Positions 52,428 through 61,768 of a stretch of DNA of 64,000 bases are shown in pieces (position 1 is the stretch's first letter; each line of letters opens with the position of its first letter). The translations under genes and the position numbers were made by a program. A model generated the notes under the pieces. The model worked only from the letters and a program-made list of their open reading frames with translations, ran no database searches and was not told the DNA's origin. Source of the stretch: Thalassovita aquimarina (GTDB lineage Bacteria > Pseudomonadota > Alphaproteobacteria > Rhodobacterales > Rhodobacteraceae); the NCBI RefSeq assembly GCF_018219815.1, contig NZ_JADMKU010000012.1:1-64000 (forward strand). Reading direction: 5' to 3'.

Positions 52428-54341
52428 ATGATCCGAACCCGCCGTGAAGAAGCGAAACGATCCGCCCTGAAAGCCGCCCCGCTGCCGAACCTGCGGCACG
52501 CGCTGACGATGATGTTGGTGTTGTGCCTGACGCTCTTGGCGCTGCCGCTGCGGGCAGAGGAGAAGATTATCCGTTCGCATGGCATTTCCGCCTTCGGGGA
52601 TCTTAAATATGACGCCGGATTTTCCCATTTCGATTACGTCAATCCCGACGCGCCCAAGGGCGGAGAATTTTCGACCTGGGCCTTCGGAACGTTCGACAGC
52701 CTGTCGCCCTATGTCCTGAAGGGCAACGCGGCTGCGCTATCCTCGGTGTTCTTCGACAGCCTGCTGACCGGGAACCTGGATGAACCGGACGCTGCCTATG
52801 GCCTCGTCGCCGATTGGCTGGAATATCCAGAAAGCCGCGAATGGGTGACTTTTCACATCCGGCCCGAAGCGCGTTTCTGGGACGGCACCGCCATCACCGC
52901 GCAGGACGTGGTGTTTTCCTTTGAGGTGCTGCGCGACAAGGGCGTGCCGGTCTACAAGGTCCTGCTGAAGGACATCCAGAATGTCGAGGCGCTGGACGAC
53001 GCCACGGTTAAATACACCTTCGACCCGGACGGCCCGCTGCGCGAACTGGTCACGACCGTCGGCGGCCTGCCGATCTTTTCCAAGGCCTACTACGCAACCC
53101 GGGATTTCGCCGAATCCACGCTGGAGCCGCCACTGGGATCGGGGGCCTACGAATTGCTGGCGGTCGATCCGGGCCGGTCGGTCAGCTACAAGCGGCGCGA
53201 CGATTACTGGGCCAAGGACCTGAACGTGAATGTCGGTCAGAACAATTTCGATGTCCTGACCGTGGAATACTACACCGATTACACCTCGGCTTTCGAAGCG
53301 TTCAAGGGCGGCGCCTATAGCTACCGCGAGGAATTCCTGTCGCTGCTGTGGGGGACGGCCTATGATTTCCCGGCGATCGAGAAGGGTTGGGTGAAGGTGG
53401 AAACGCTGCCCGATGGCCGGCCGGCGGGGACGCAGGGCTGGTGGTTCAATTTGCGCCGACCGATCTTTGCCGACCCGCGCGTGCGGGAAGCGATTTCGAT
53501 GGCGTTCAACTTCGAATGGTCGAACGAAAGCCTGTTCTACGGGCTGTACGAGCGCACCGACAGTTTCTGGGAAAACTCGGACATGCAGGCCGAAGGCATG
53601 CCGTCGGAGGCCGAACTGGCGCTGCTGGAGCCGCTGCGCGAATTCGTGCCGGAAACCGTGTTCACCGAACCGGCCTTCGTGCCCGCCGTGTCCAAGCCCG
53701 ACAAAGTGGCCGACCGCCGGGTGTTGCGCCGGGCCGGAAAGCTGCTGGAGGATGCCGGGTGGACCGTGGGCGACGACGGCATCCGGGTGAACGCCAAGGG
53801 CGAACGGCTCAGAGTCGAGATGCTGAACGACAGCCCGTCTTTTGAGCGCATCTTCAATCCATTTGTCGAGAACCTGAAGCGGCTGGGGGTTGAAGCCGTC
53901 TACAACCGTATCGACAATGCGCAGCTGCAGGAGCGCGAGAAGAATTTCGAATTCGACATCACCGTGCGCCGCTATTCGATGTCGCAGACGCCGGGCAACG
54001 AACTGCGCGGTATCTTCGGATCGGAAACCGCCGATGTGCAGGGCTCCAACAACATCGCCGGGGTGCAGAACGAAGCGGTCGATGCGCTGATCAGGGTGAT
54101 CGAAAACGCCAAGTCGCGCGAAGAACTGACAACGGCGGTCAAGGCGCTGGACCGGGTTTTACGGGCGATGCATATCTGGGTGCCGCAATGGTACAAGCCG
54201 GTGCATAACATCGCCTATTTCGACATGTATGACCGTCCCTACACCGATACCCCGCCGAAAACCGCATTGGGGGAAATGGGTCTGTGGTGGTTCAACCCAG
54301 AAAAATATCAGGCGTTGAAAGACGCCGGGGCAATCCGGTAA
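52428..54341 (+). CDS. yejA: Periplasmic peptide-binding protein (YejA-like)
   Basis: The protein has 637 residues from MIRTRREEAKRSALKAAPLPN (ATG 52428, with AGGAG upstream); the upstream frame is not conserved. A long basic n-region precedes the hydrophobic segment LTMMLVLCLTLLALPLRAEE. Class C solute-binding protein: YVNPDAPKGGEFSTWAFGTFDS (DAPKGG), FHIRPEARFWDGTAITAQDV, FDITVRRYSMSQTPGNEL. It feeds oligopeptides or peptide antibiotics such as microcin C to the YejBEF transporter. Confidence 0.9.
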   Translation: MIRTRREEAKRSALKAAPLPNLRHALTMMLVLCLTLLALPLRAEEKIIRSHGISAFGDLKYDAGFSHFDYVNPDAPKGGEFSTWAFGTFDSLSPYVLKGNAAALSSVFFDSLLTGNLDEPDAAYGLVADWLEYPESREWVTFHIRPEARFWDGTAITAQDVVFSFEVLRDKGVPVYKVLLKDIQNVEALDDATVKYTFDPDGPLRELVTTVGGLPIFSKAYYATRDFAESTLEPPLGSGAYELLAVDPGRSVSYKRRDDYWAKDLNVNVGQNNFDVLTVEYYTDYTSAFEAFKGGAYSYREEFLSLLWGTAYDFPAIEKGWVKVETLPDGRPAGTQGWWFNLRRPIFADPRVREAISMAFNFEWSNESLFYGLYERTDSFWENSDMQAEGMPSEAELALLEPLREFVPETVFTEPAFVPAVSKPDKVADRRVLRRAGKLLEDAGWTVGDDGIRVNAKGERLRVEMLNDSPSFERIFNPFVENLKRLGVEAVYNRIDNAQLQEREKNFEFDITVRRYSMSQTPGNELRGIFGSETADVQGSNNIAGVQNEAVDALIRVIENAKSREELTTAVKALDRVLRAMHIWVPQWYKPVHNIAYFDMYDRPYTDTPPKTALGEMGLWWFNPEKYQALKDAGAIR

Positions 54342-54350
54342 GGCAGCAAC

Positions 54351-55439
54351 ATGGGAGCCTATATTCTTCGCCGCCTGTTGCTGGTGATTCCGACGCTGAT
54401 CGGGATCATGGTGATCAACTTCACGCTGGTGCAGTTCGTGCCGGGCGGACCGGTCGAACAGATCATCGCCCAGGTCCGGGGACAGGGCGACGTTTTCGAA
54501 GGCATTGCCGGGGGCGGTGATGCCGGGGCAGGCACGGGCGCCGCTGCATCGGATAGCGAATATGCCGGCGCGCGCGGGTTGCCGCCGGAATTCATCGCCG
54601 AACTGGAAAAGGAATTCGGTTTCGACAAGCCGCCGCTGCAGCGGTTCTTCAACATGATGTGGAATTATATGCGGCTGGATTTCGGCGAAAGCTATTTCCG
54701 GTCGATCAGCGTGACCGATCTGGTGCTGGAAAAGATGCCGGTGTCGATCACGCTGGGCCTGTGGTCGACCCTGATCGCCTATGCCATTTCGATCCCGCTT
54801 GGCATCCGCAAGGCGGTGCAGGATGGCGGGCGGTTTGATACCTGGACCAGCGGGGTGATCATCGTCGCCTATGCGATCCCAGGCTTCCTGTTCGCGATCC
54901 TGCTTCTGGTGCTGTTCGCGGGCGGCAGTTACTGGCAGGTCTTCCCGCTCAGGGGGCTGACCTCGGACAACTGGGACCAGCTTTCGGTCGTCGGTAAGGT
55001 GATCGACTATTTCTGGCATATTGCGCTGCCGGTTTTCGCCTCGACCATCGCGGCTTTTGCGACGCTGACGCTGCTGACCAAGAACAGCTTCCTCGACGAG
55101 ATCAAGAAACACTATGTCATGACCGCCCGCGCCAAGGGCTTGACCGAACGGCGGGTGCTTTACGGTCATGTGTTCCGCAATGCGATGCTGATCGTGATTG
55201 CGGGCTTCCCTGCGGTGTTCATCGGTGTGTTCTTCGGCGGATCGCTGATCATCGAAACGATCTTCAGCCTCGACGGGCTGGGCCGTCTGGGATTCGAGGC
55301 GGCGGTGGCCCGCGATTACCCGGTGATCTTCGGCACGCTGTTCATCTTCGGCTTGATCGGTCTGGTGGTCGGGATCCTGTCGGACCTGATGTATGTCTTT
55401 GTCGATCCGCGCATCGATTTCGAGAAGAGGGAAGGCTGA
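54351..55439 (+). CDS. yejB: ABC transporter permease (YejB-like)
   Basis: The protein has 362 residues, starting [19 protein letters not shown]. The long periplasmic insertion with a Gly/Ala-rich stretch ([20 protein letters not shown]) is typical of YejB. The cytoplasmic EAA loop is [21 protein letters not shown], and six hydrophobic helices are visible. It overlaps yejE by 1 base. Imports peptides across the inner membrane. Confidence 0.92.
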   Translation: MGAYILRRLLLVIPTLIGIMVINFTLVQFVPGGPVEQIIAQVRGQGDVFEGIAGGGDAGAGTGAAASDSEYAGARGLPPEFIAELEKEFGFDKPPLQRFFNMMWNYMRLDFGESYFRSISVTDLVLEKMPVSITLGLWSTLIAYAISIPLGIRKAVQDGGRFDTWTSGVIIVAYAIPGFLFAILLLVLFAGGSYWQVFPLRGLTSDNWDQLSVVGKVIDYFWHIALPVFASTIAAFATLTLLTKNSFLDEIKKHYVMTARAKGLTERRVLYGHVFRNAMLIVIAGFPAVFIGVFFGGSLIIETIFSLDGLGRLGFEAAVARDYPVIFGTLFIFGLIGLVVGILSDLMYVFVDPRIDFEKREG

Positions 55440-56545
55440 TGGCATTGTCCCCGCTCAATCAACGCCGCTGGAACAATTTCAAGCGCAACCGCCGCGCCTT
55501 CTGGTCGCTGATCGTGTTCGCGATCCTGTTCGGCCTGTCGCTGTTTGCCGAATTCATCGCCAATGACAAACCGATCCTGGTGAAATATCGCGGCGATTTC
55601 TATGCGCCGATTTTCCGCTTCTATCCCGAAACCGCCTTCGGCGGCGATTTCCAGACCGAAGCGGCCTATCGCGACCCCGAGGTGCAGTGCCTGATCGCGT
55701 CGGGCGGCCTGGAAGACTGTTTCGACGATCCCGATGGCATGATCGAGGCGATCGCGGCAGGGACCTTCGCGGCCGATGGGTTTGAACGCGGCTGGGCGCT
55801 GTGGCCGCCGATCCCCTACAGTTACCAGACCACGGTGGACCGGCCCGGTGCGGCGCCCCTGCCGCCGAACGAGATGAACTGGCTAGGCACCGACGATACC
55901 AAGCGCGACGTGGTGGCGCGTGTGATCTATGGCTTCCGGCTGTCGATCCTGTTCACCCTGATCGTCACCTCGCTGGCCAGCGTGGTGGGCATCGTCGCCG
56001 GCGCGTTGCAGGGGTATTTCGGCGGCTGGCTCGACCTGATTTTCCAGCGTCTGATCGAGATCTGGAGCGCGACGCCGGCGCTTTACGTCATCATCATCCT
56101 GTTCGCGATCCTGGGCCGTGGTTTCTGGCTTCTGGTGCTGATCACCGTGCTGTTCGGATGGACCGCGCTGGTCGGCGTGGTGCGGGCCGAATTCCTGCGC
56201 GCGCGGAACCTGGAATACGTGCGCGCGGCCAAGGCCCTTGGCGTGTCGAACCGGGTGATCATGTTCCGCCACATGCTGCCCAACGCGATGGTGGCGACAC
56301 TGACCATGCTGCCCTTCATCGTAACCGGCACCATCGCCACGCTCGCCGGCCTCGATTTCCTCGGCTTTGGCCTGCCGTCCTCGGCGCCCTCCTTGGGCGA
56401 ACTGACCCTTCAGGCGAAACAGAACCTGCAGGCGCCGTGGCTTGCCTTCACCGCCTTCACCGTGTTCGCCGTGATGCTGTCGCTGCTGGTGTTTATTTTT
56501 GAGGGCGTGCGGGATGCGTTTGATCCGAGGAAGACGTTTCAATGA
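55439..56545 (+). CDS. yejE: ABC transporter permease (YejE-like)
   Basis: The protein has 368 residues. The N-terminal NNFKRNRRAFWSLIVFAIL and a large periplasmic loop with RGDFYAPIFRFYPETAFGG are characteristic of YejE. The EAA loop is EYVRAAKALGVSNRVIMFRH. It pairs with YejB. Its stop overlaps the small membrane gene start by 4 bases. Confidence 0.92.
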   Translation: MALSPLNQRRWNNFKRNRRAFWSLIVFAILFGLSLFAEFIANDKPILVKYRGDFYAPIFRFYPETAFGGDFQTEAAYRDPEVQCLIASGGLEDCFDDPDGMIEAIAAGTFAADGFERGWALWPPIPYSYQTTVDRPGAAPLPPNEMNWLGTDDTKRDVVARVIYGFRLSILFTLIVTSLASVVGIVAGALQGYFGGWLDLIFQRLIEIWSATPALYVIIILFAILGRGFWLLVLITVLFGWTALVGVVRAEFLRARNLEYVRAAKALGVSNRVIMFRHMLPNAMVATLTMLPFIVTGTIATLAGLDFLGFGLPSSAPSLGELTLQAKQNLQAPWLAFTAFTVFAVMLSLLVFIFEGVRDAFDPRKTFQ

Positions 56546-56850
56546 GTGCGCCCGTCTGTACCTCCAAATGGCAATGTACCCTGAACGGGCTGAGCGGAAC
56601 GGCGGTCGCCGTGTCCGTCATCATGCTGGGCTGGATCGCGTTCGGGCTTCTGGCAGCCGATTTGTCCGCGAGTAGCTTTGGCAAGCTGCTGTGGGTCTGG
56701 GCGGTGCCCTTTGGTCCGGTGGCGTTGTCGGTGCTCTATGCCGTCCTGATGCGTTGGCAGGCCCGCCCGCTGGGCTGGTTCGGGATATTCTTCACAATCG
56801 GTGGCGCGATCTGGGGCGTGATCATGCTGAATGCGATGAGGTCTTTATGA
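56542..56850 (+). CDS. Small membrane protein inserted in the yej operon
   Basis: The protein has 102 residues with three hydrophobic helices (SVIMLGWIAFGLLAAD, LLWVWAVPFGPVALSVLYAVLM, FGIFFTIGGAIWGVIML). It overlaps yejE by 4 bases and yejF by 4 bases, so it is part of the operon. The standard yejABEF order does not include such a gene. Function unknown; perhaps a modulating subunit. Confidence 0.75.
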   Translation: MSAPVCTSKWQCTLNGLSGTAVAVSVIMLGWIAFGLLAADLSASSFGKLLWVWAVPFGPVALSVLYAVLMRWQARPLGWFGIFFTIGGAIWGVIMLNAMRSL

Positions 56851-58436
56851 GCATTCTTGAGGTCAAGGACCTGACCGTCAGCTTCCGCCAGGACGGCAAG
56901 ACCAACGTGGCGGTCAAGGGCGTGTCGTTCAGCGTCGACCGGGGCGAAACCGTCGCGCTGGTGGGCGAATCCGGATCGGGAAAATCGGTCACGGCGCTGT
57001 CCACCGTGTCGCTCTTGGGCGACGTGGCACAGGTCGGCGGGTCGGTCACCTATGATGGGCAGCAAATGATCGCTGCGCCGGACCGGTTGCTGCGCCGGGT
57101 GCGGGGCAACGATATCAGCTTCATCTTCCAGGAACCGATGACGTCGCTGAACCCGCTGCACACGATCGAACGGCAGTTGACGGAATCGCTGGCGCTGCAC
57201 CAGTCGGTGGTGGGCGACAAAGCGCGCGTTCGGATTCTGGAGCTGCTGCAGAAGGTCGGCATCCGCGATGCAGAAAGCCGCCTTGGGGCCTATCCGCATC
57301 AGCTGTCCGGCGGGCAGCGGCAGAGGGTGATGATCGCCATGGCGCTGGCCAACAAACCCGATATCCTGATCGCCGACGAACCCACCACGGCGCTCGATGT
57401 GACGATTCAGGCGCAGATCCTCGAACTGCTGGCCGAGTTGAAGCAGACCGAGGACATGGGGCTGTTGTTCATCACCCACGATCTGGGCATCGTGCGGCGG
57501 ATTGCCGACAAGGTCTGCGTGATGAAGGATGGCGAGATCGTCGAATCCGGTCCCACGGTCGAGATTTTCGATGATCCGCAGCATCCCTATACCAGAAAGC
57601 TGTTGTCGGCCCGGCCGTCGGGCCAGCCGGTGGCGGTGCCGGAGAACGCGAAGGAACTGGTGAAGACCGATGGTCTGCGGGTCTGGTTCCCGATCCAGAA
57701 GGGTTTTTTCAAGAAAACGGTCGGCTACGTGAAGGCGGTGAACGACGCCACGATCAGCGTGCGCGAAGGCGAAACGCTGGGCATCGTCGGCGAAAGCGGG
57801 TCGGGAAAGACCACGCTGGCGCTGGCGATCATGCGGCTGATCGGGTCCGAGGGCGGCATCACCTTCGACGGTCAGGACGTGCGCGGCTGGTCGACGAAGC
57901 AATTACGCGCCCTGCGCAAGGAAATGCAGATCGTGTTCCAGGACCCGTTCGGCAGCCTGTCGCCGCGGATGACCTGCGAACAGATCATTGCCGAAGGTCT
58001 GGGCGTGCACGGCGTCGATCCGGGCCGGAACCGCCGCGACATGGTGTCGGAAGTGATGGCGGAAGTGGGGCTCGATCCCGCCACGATGCATCGCTATCCG
58101 CATGAATTTTCCGGCGGTCAGCGCCAGCGCATCGCGATTGCCCGCGCGATGATCCTTCGGCCCCGGCTTCTGGTGCTGGACGAACCCACCAGCGCGTTGG
58201 ACATGACCGTGCAGGTGCAGATCGTCGATCTGCTGCGGCAGCTGCAGGAAAAGCACGGGCTGGCCTATCTGTTCATCAGCCACGACCTGAACGTGGTGCG
58301 CGCGATGAGTCACAAGATGATCGTGATGAAACAGGGCGACGTGGTCGAGGCAGGACCGGCACAGGCGCTGTTCGACAATCCGCAAACGGACTATGCAAGG
58401 ACGCTGCTGGCGGCCGCGGTGGATTCCAGCCGCTAG
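56847..58436 (+). CDS. yejF: ABC transporter ATP-binding protein, duplicated (YejF-like)
   Basis: The protein has 529 residues from ATG 56847, with two full ATPase domains in one chain. First: GESGSGKSV (Walker A), LSGGQRQRV (signature), ILIADEPTTALD (Walker B). Second: GESGSGKTT, FSGGQRQRI, LLVLDEPTSALD. It powers YejBE. The last gene of the operon; no later partner. Confidence 0.95.
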   Translation: MSILEVKDLTVSFRQDGKTNVAVKGVSFSVDRGETVALVGESGSGKSVTALSTVSLLGDVAQVGGSVTYDGQQMIAAPDRLLRRVRGNDISFIFQEPMTSLNPLHTIERQLTESLALHQSVVGDKARVRILELLQKVGIRDAESRLGAYPHQLSGGQRQRVMIAMALANKPDILIADEPTTALDVTIQAQILELLAELKQTEDMGLLFITHDLGIVRRIADKVCVMKDGEIVESGPTVEIFDDPQHPYTRKLLSARPSGQPVAVPENAKELVKTDGLRVWFPIQKGFFKKTVGYVKAVNDATISVREGETLGIVGESGSGKTTLALAIMRLIGSEGGITFDGQDVRGWSTKQLRALRKEMQIVFQDPFGSLSPRMTCEQIIAEGLGVHGVDPGRNRRDMVSEVMAEVGLDPATMHRYPHEFSGGQRQRIAIARAMILRPRLLVLDEPTSALDMTVQVQIVDLLRQLQEKHGLAYLFISHDLNVVRAMSHKMIVMKQGDVVEAGPAQALFDNPQTDYARTLLAAAVDSSR

Positions 58437-58451
58437 GGAAATGGCCGCATT

Positions 58452-58476
58452 AAAAAACGGCCCGGAACAAGGCCGT
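58452..58476 (-). terminator. Terminator after the EEP-family gene
   Basis: Read on the minus strand ACGGCC pairs with GGCCGT around TTGTTCCG, followed by TTTTTAA. It is 32 bases past the stop of the endonuclease/phosphatase gene. Confidence 0.78.
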
Positions 58477-58507
58477 CAGGCCGCCGGGACAGTGCACTAT
58501 GGCCGGC

Positions 58508-59422
58508 TCAGATCCCTTCCAGCTCCACCACCACCGCTGCGTGATCGCTGGCATGGGGGCGGTGATACCCGACGCTGGGCAGATGCGGGCCTTGGTTGCG
58601 GCGGGTTTCCAGCCCCATGCCGCTGCGGATGATCCGGGGCACCGCATCGGGCCAGCGCCGGGCCAGGGCCGGGCTGGCCAACATGGCGTCGGGATGGCCG
58701 TAGAGATGTTCGAACGGGTTGTGCCAGGACCAGCGGTCTTCGCGCGGGATGCGGTCCAGCAGGTCGGTGGCGAAGCCGCCGCGCAGCGGTTCGATCGCCG
58801 CCGCGTGGTTTTCATTGCGGGCCGGTTCGTTCAGATCGCCGAGGATCATCCAAAGCCCTTGTGCGGGATCGGGAAAGGCGCGTTCGACCAGCATTTGCAG
58901 AGCGCGCGCCTCGGCCCGCCGGATCGCCCGGACCAGATCAGTGTCGGGGTACGGGGCCTTGAAATGGCAGATGAACAGCGTCAGCGGACCGATTTCGGTC
59001 TGCAGGACGTCGCGGCGGAATATCGGCTGATCGTCCGGCAACTGGTCGAAATGCAGGTCCAGGTCGGCGGGCGTCAGCTGCGCGTGCGATTGCGCCCGTG
59101 CCGGTTCGATGCGTGACATGATGCCGACGTCCAATCCGCGCCCGTCATTGCCCGGCAGGCAGATACGGTACGGATAGTCGGCGCCGAGCGGCGCGAGGTC
59201 GTACGCGTTGAAATGATCCAGCGTGGCCTGATCGAAAACCTCCTGCACCGCGATCACATCGGCATCGGCTTCGCGGATGACCTGCGCGGTCAGGGCACGG
59301 TCGGCGGGATCGAGCGCCTCGGCCTGCGGGCCGCGATCCTGCGGCACGTCACCGTCCCGCGCGCCATCCAGGTGGTTGCCGCGCAGGCGCATGTTTTGAA
59401 GGTTGAAGGTCGCGATCCGCAT
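58508..59422 (-). CDS. Endonuclease/exonuclease/phosphatase family protein
   Basis: The protein has 304 residues from MRIATFNLQNMRLRG (ATG at 59422). The fold's motifs: ATFNLQN (Mg-binding Asn), VIAVQEVFDQ (Glu), ILGDLNEPARNE (Asp, Asn) and ASDHAAVVVEL (catalytic Asp-His). These enzymes cut DNA or phosphoesters. The substrate cannot be deduced. There is no signal peptide, so cytosolic. Confidence 0.87.
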   Translation of the reverse strand: MRIATFNLQNMRLRGNHLDGARDGDVPQDRGPQAEALDPADRALTAQVIREADADVIAVQEVFDQATLDHFNAYDLAPLGADYPYRICLPGNDGRGLDVGIMSRIEPARAQSHAQLTPADLDLHFDQLPDDQPIFRRDVLQTEIGPLTLFICHFKAPYPDTDLVRAIRRAEARALQMLVERAFPDPAQGLWMILGDLNEPARNENHAAAIEPLRGGFATDLLDRIPREDRWSWHNPFEHLYGHPDAMLASPALARRWPDAVPRIIRSGMGLETRRNQGPHLPSVGYHRPHASDHAAVVVELEGI

Positions 59423-59442
59423 GGCGCATCCTAGCAGCAAGG

Positions 59443-59492
59443 GCGGCGTTTTCTGAGACGGAAAACGCCGCGAAATCCGATGCGGATTTCGC
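59443..59492. repeat. Two adjoining perfect hairpins after hemN
   Basis: GCGGCGTTTTC (59443-59453) pairs with GAAAACGCCGC (59461-59471), and GCGAAATCCG (59470-59479) pairs with CGGATTTCGC (59483-59492). The two stems share the bases GC at 59470-59471, so they compete slightly. They lie just past the hemN stop and before the EEP gene start, and could terminate the hemN transcript or protect RNA ends. Confidence 0.65.
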
Positions 59493-59506
59493 CCCTTTGA
59501 ACCGGG

Positions 59507-60862
59507 TCAGATCGCCGCGCTGTGCCCGGCCCTGGACAGGTCATAGGCGTCGAAGCTGCGCGCGATCATCCGGGTCAGCGGGCGCGCTTCGGGCGGGATG
59601 ACGAGATCCGGCCCGTCGCGTTCCAAGATGCCTGCGAAAGCCTCATCGGCGACCGCGAACATGGCTTCCAGCGTTTCGCGGCTGACATCGAAGCGATCGA
59701 GCAATTCATCGGTGTGAACGGTGAAATCGCACATCAGCATTTCGATGATCCGGCCGCGCAGCTTGTCCTCGGCGCTGAACTTGTGACCGCGCGAAGTCGA
59801 AAACTGCCCGTCACGGATCGCCGCTGTATGGCCGCCAGTCGACGGGTTGTTCTGCGCATACCCTTGCGGGAAACGGGAAATCGACGATGCGCCGACGCCA
59901 ATCAGCACGTCGGACTGATCGTCGGTATAGCCCTGGAAGTTGCGCCGCAGCTTTCCGGCTTTCTGGGCAATCGCCAGGCCGTCGCTCTTGGTCGCGAAAT
60001 GGTCGATGCCGATTTCGGCGTAATCATCCCACAGGAACAGGCGCCGCGCGGTCTCGAACAGGTCGAGCCGTTCTTCCGGCGTGGGCAGCGCCTCGGACGG
60101 GATCATCTGTTGCCGCTTGGCCATCCAGGGCACATGGGCATAACCGTAAAGTGCCACGCGGTCGGGGCTGAGCGACAGAAGCTTCTGCACGCTTTCGGTG
60201 ATCCGTTCGTTCGACTGATACGGCAGGCCGTAAAGAATGTCGGCGTTCAGGCTGTAGACGCCATGCGACCGGATCGCTTCGACAGCGTCGCGGGTGACGT
60301 CATAGCCCTGCAAACGCCCGATGGTGCGCTGAATCTCGTCGTCGAAATCCTGCACCCCGATCGAGGCCCGGTTCATCCCCGCCGCGGCCAGCGCGCCGAG
60401 CCGGGCGTCATCGATTTCGTTCGGGTCGATTTCGACCGAAAACTCGGCATCTTCGGCGAAGGGGGCGACATCGGCGATCGCGCCGGCCAGATCGGTCATC
60501 ATGCCCGGCGACAGCAAGGTCGGCGTGCCCCCGCCCCAGTGCAGGCGCGACAGTTTGACACCCTCGGGGAGAATCCCCTTCAGCATCGCCAGTTCGGCCT
60601 TCAGCGTTTCCAGGTAGGCGATGATCGGGGCTTCGCTCTGGGTGCCCTGAGTCCGGCAGGCACAGAACCAGCAGAGACGGCGGCAAAACGGCACATGGAC
60701 GTAAAGAGATATCTCTGATTTAGGTTTTACGCCTTTGATCCAATTGGAAAAATCAGAGGGAGAGGTGTCGCCCGAGAAATGGGGTGCAGTTGGGTAGCTG
60801 GTGTAGCGCGGTACTTTCGCGTCAAACAGTCCCAGTTTTGCAAGTTGCGTTTTCGTTTCCAT
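59507..60862 (-). CDS. hemN: Oxygen-independent coproporphyrinogen III oxidase
   Basis: The protein has 451 residues of the radical SAM family. The cluster motif is HVPFCRRLCWFCACRTQG (CxxxCxxC with a further Cys), and HWGGGTPTLLS is the GGGTP motif. The C-terminal HemN domain binds the porphyrinogen. It makes protoporphyrinogen without oxygen, so it is needed under low oxygen. An FNR box lies between it and the divergent fnrL gene. Confidence 0.95.
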   Translation of the reverse strand: METKTQLAKLGLFDAKVPRYTSYPTAPHFSGDTSPSDFSNWIKGVKPKSEISLYVHVPFCRRLCWFCACRTQGTQSEAPIIAYLETLKAELAMLKGILPEGVKLSRLHWGGGTPTLLSPGMMTDLAGAIADVAPFAEDAEFSVEIDPNEIDDARLGALAAAGMNRASIGVQDFDDEIQRTIGRLQGYDVTRDAVEAIRSHGVYSLNADILYGLPYQSNERITESVQKLLSLSPDRVALYGYAHVPWMAKRQQMIPSEALPTPEERLDLFETARRLFLWDDYAEIGIDHFATKSDGLAIAQKAGKLRRNFQGYTDDQSDVLIGVGASSISRFPQGYAQNNPSTGGHTAAIRDGQFSTSRGHKFSAEDKLRGRIIEMLMCDFTVHTDELLDRFDVSRETLEAMFAVADEAFAGILERDGPDLVIPPEARPLTRMIARSFDAYDLSRAGHSAAI

Positions 60863-60898
60863 GGCCCTAGCCTCTAGTAGAAACAGGATGGGTAAACT

Positions 60899-60912
60899 TT
60901 GACCCAGATCAA
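60899..60912. promoter_or_regulatory. FNR box TTGACCCAGATCAA
   Basis: TTGACCCAGATCAA matches the FNR consensus TTGAT-N4-ATCAA at 9 of 10 fixed positions. It lies 37 bases upstream of hemN and 18 bases before fnrL, so it can activate hemN and control or repress fnrL. Confidence 0.85.
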
Positions 60913-60929
60913 GCGCGCGGCGGTCCAGT

Positions 60930-61676
60930 ATGATGCAAGACGAGAAACTGAAAAGCCCTCATGATTGCGAGGATTGCCCGATCCGCCATCGTGCGGTTTG
61001 CGCACGTTGTGAAGCCGAGGAACTGGAACAACTGGAAGAGGTAAAGTATTACCGGAACTTCCAGGCGGGTCAGACCGTGATCTGGTCCGGTGACAAGATG
61101 GATTTCGTCGGTTCGGTGGTGTCCGGCATCGCCACGCTGACCCAGACGATGGAAGACGGGCGCACCCAGATGGTGGGGCTGCTTCTTCCCAGCGATTTCG
61201 TCGGCCGCCCCGGGCGCGAAGGATCCGCCTACGACGTGGTGGCGACCACCGACATGGTGATGTGCTGCTTCCGCAAGAAACCGTTCGAACAGCTGATGGA
61301 GCGGACGCCGCATATCGCGCAGCGGCTGCTCGAGATGACGCTGGACGAACTGGATGCGGCACGCGAATGGATGCTGGTTCTGGGGCGCAAGAACGCGCGC
61401 GAAAAGATCGCCAGCCTGCTGTCGATCATCGCCCGGCGCGATGCCACGCTGCACCTGCGCCCGACCGAGGGCGCGCTGGTCTTCGACCTGCCGCTGACGC
61501 GTGAGGCGATGGCCGATTATCTGGGCCTGACCCTGGAAACGGTCAGCCGGCAGATTTCGGCGCTCAAGCGTGACGGGGTGATCCTGCTTGAAGGTAAGCG
61601 CCATGTGACGGTGCCTGATGTCAGCCGCTTGATGGAAGAAGCGGGTGATGACAGCGACGGCGGCATGTTCGCCTGA
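60930..61676 (+). CDS. fnrL: FNR-family oxygen-sensing regulator FnrL
   Basis: The protein has 248 residues (ATG 60930 or 60933). The N-terminal cysteine cluster DCEDC, then VCARC (Cys13, 16, 24, 27) together with a central Cys in MVMCCFRKK binds the oxygen-labile [4Fe-4S]. The cyclic-nucleotide-like beta barrel is followed by the helix-turn-helix DYLGLTLETVSRQISALKR with the recognition residues E-TVSRQ typical of FNR. It activates respiration genes at low oxygen. It ends with a strong terminator. Confidence 0.95.
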   Translation: MMQDEKLKSPHDCEDCPIRHRAVCARCEAEELEQLEEVKYYRNFQAGQTVIWSGDKMDFVGSVVSGIATLTQTMEDGRTQMVGLLLPSDFVGRPGREGSAYDVVATTDMVMCCFRKKPFEQLMERTPHIAQRLLEMTLDELDAAREWMLVLGRKNAREKIASLLSIIARRDATLHLRPTEGALVFDLPLTREAMADYLGLTLETVSRQISALKRDGVILLEGKRHVTVPDVSRLMEEAGDDSDGGMFA

Positions 61677-61711
61677 CCTGAAGCGTCTGGGCTGCAACAT
61701 CCGAACGAAAC

Positions 61712-61738
61712 AAAGGCGGGCCCGGACCCGCCTTTTTC
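61712..61738 (+). terminator. Rho-independent terminator of fnrL
   Basis: AAAGGCGGG (61712-61720) pairs with CCCGCCTTT (61727-61735) around CCCGGA, then T-rich CTTTTT. It is 35 bases after the fnrL stop and before the convergent uspA stop. Confidence 0.88.
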
Positions 61739-61768
61739 TTTTTCGTTCCGGTTTTCGACGCGCTGATC

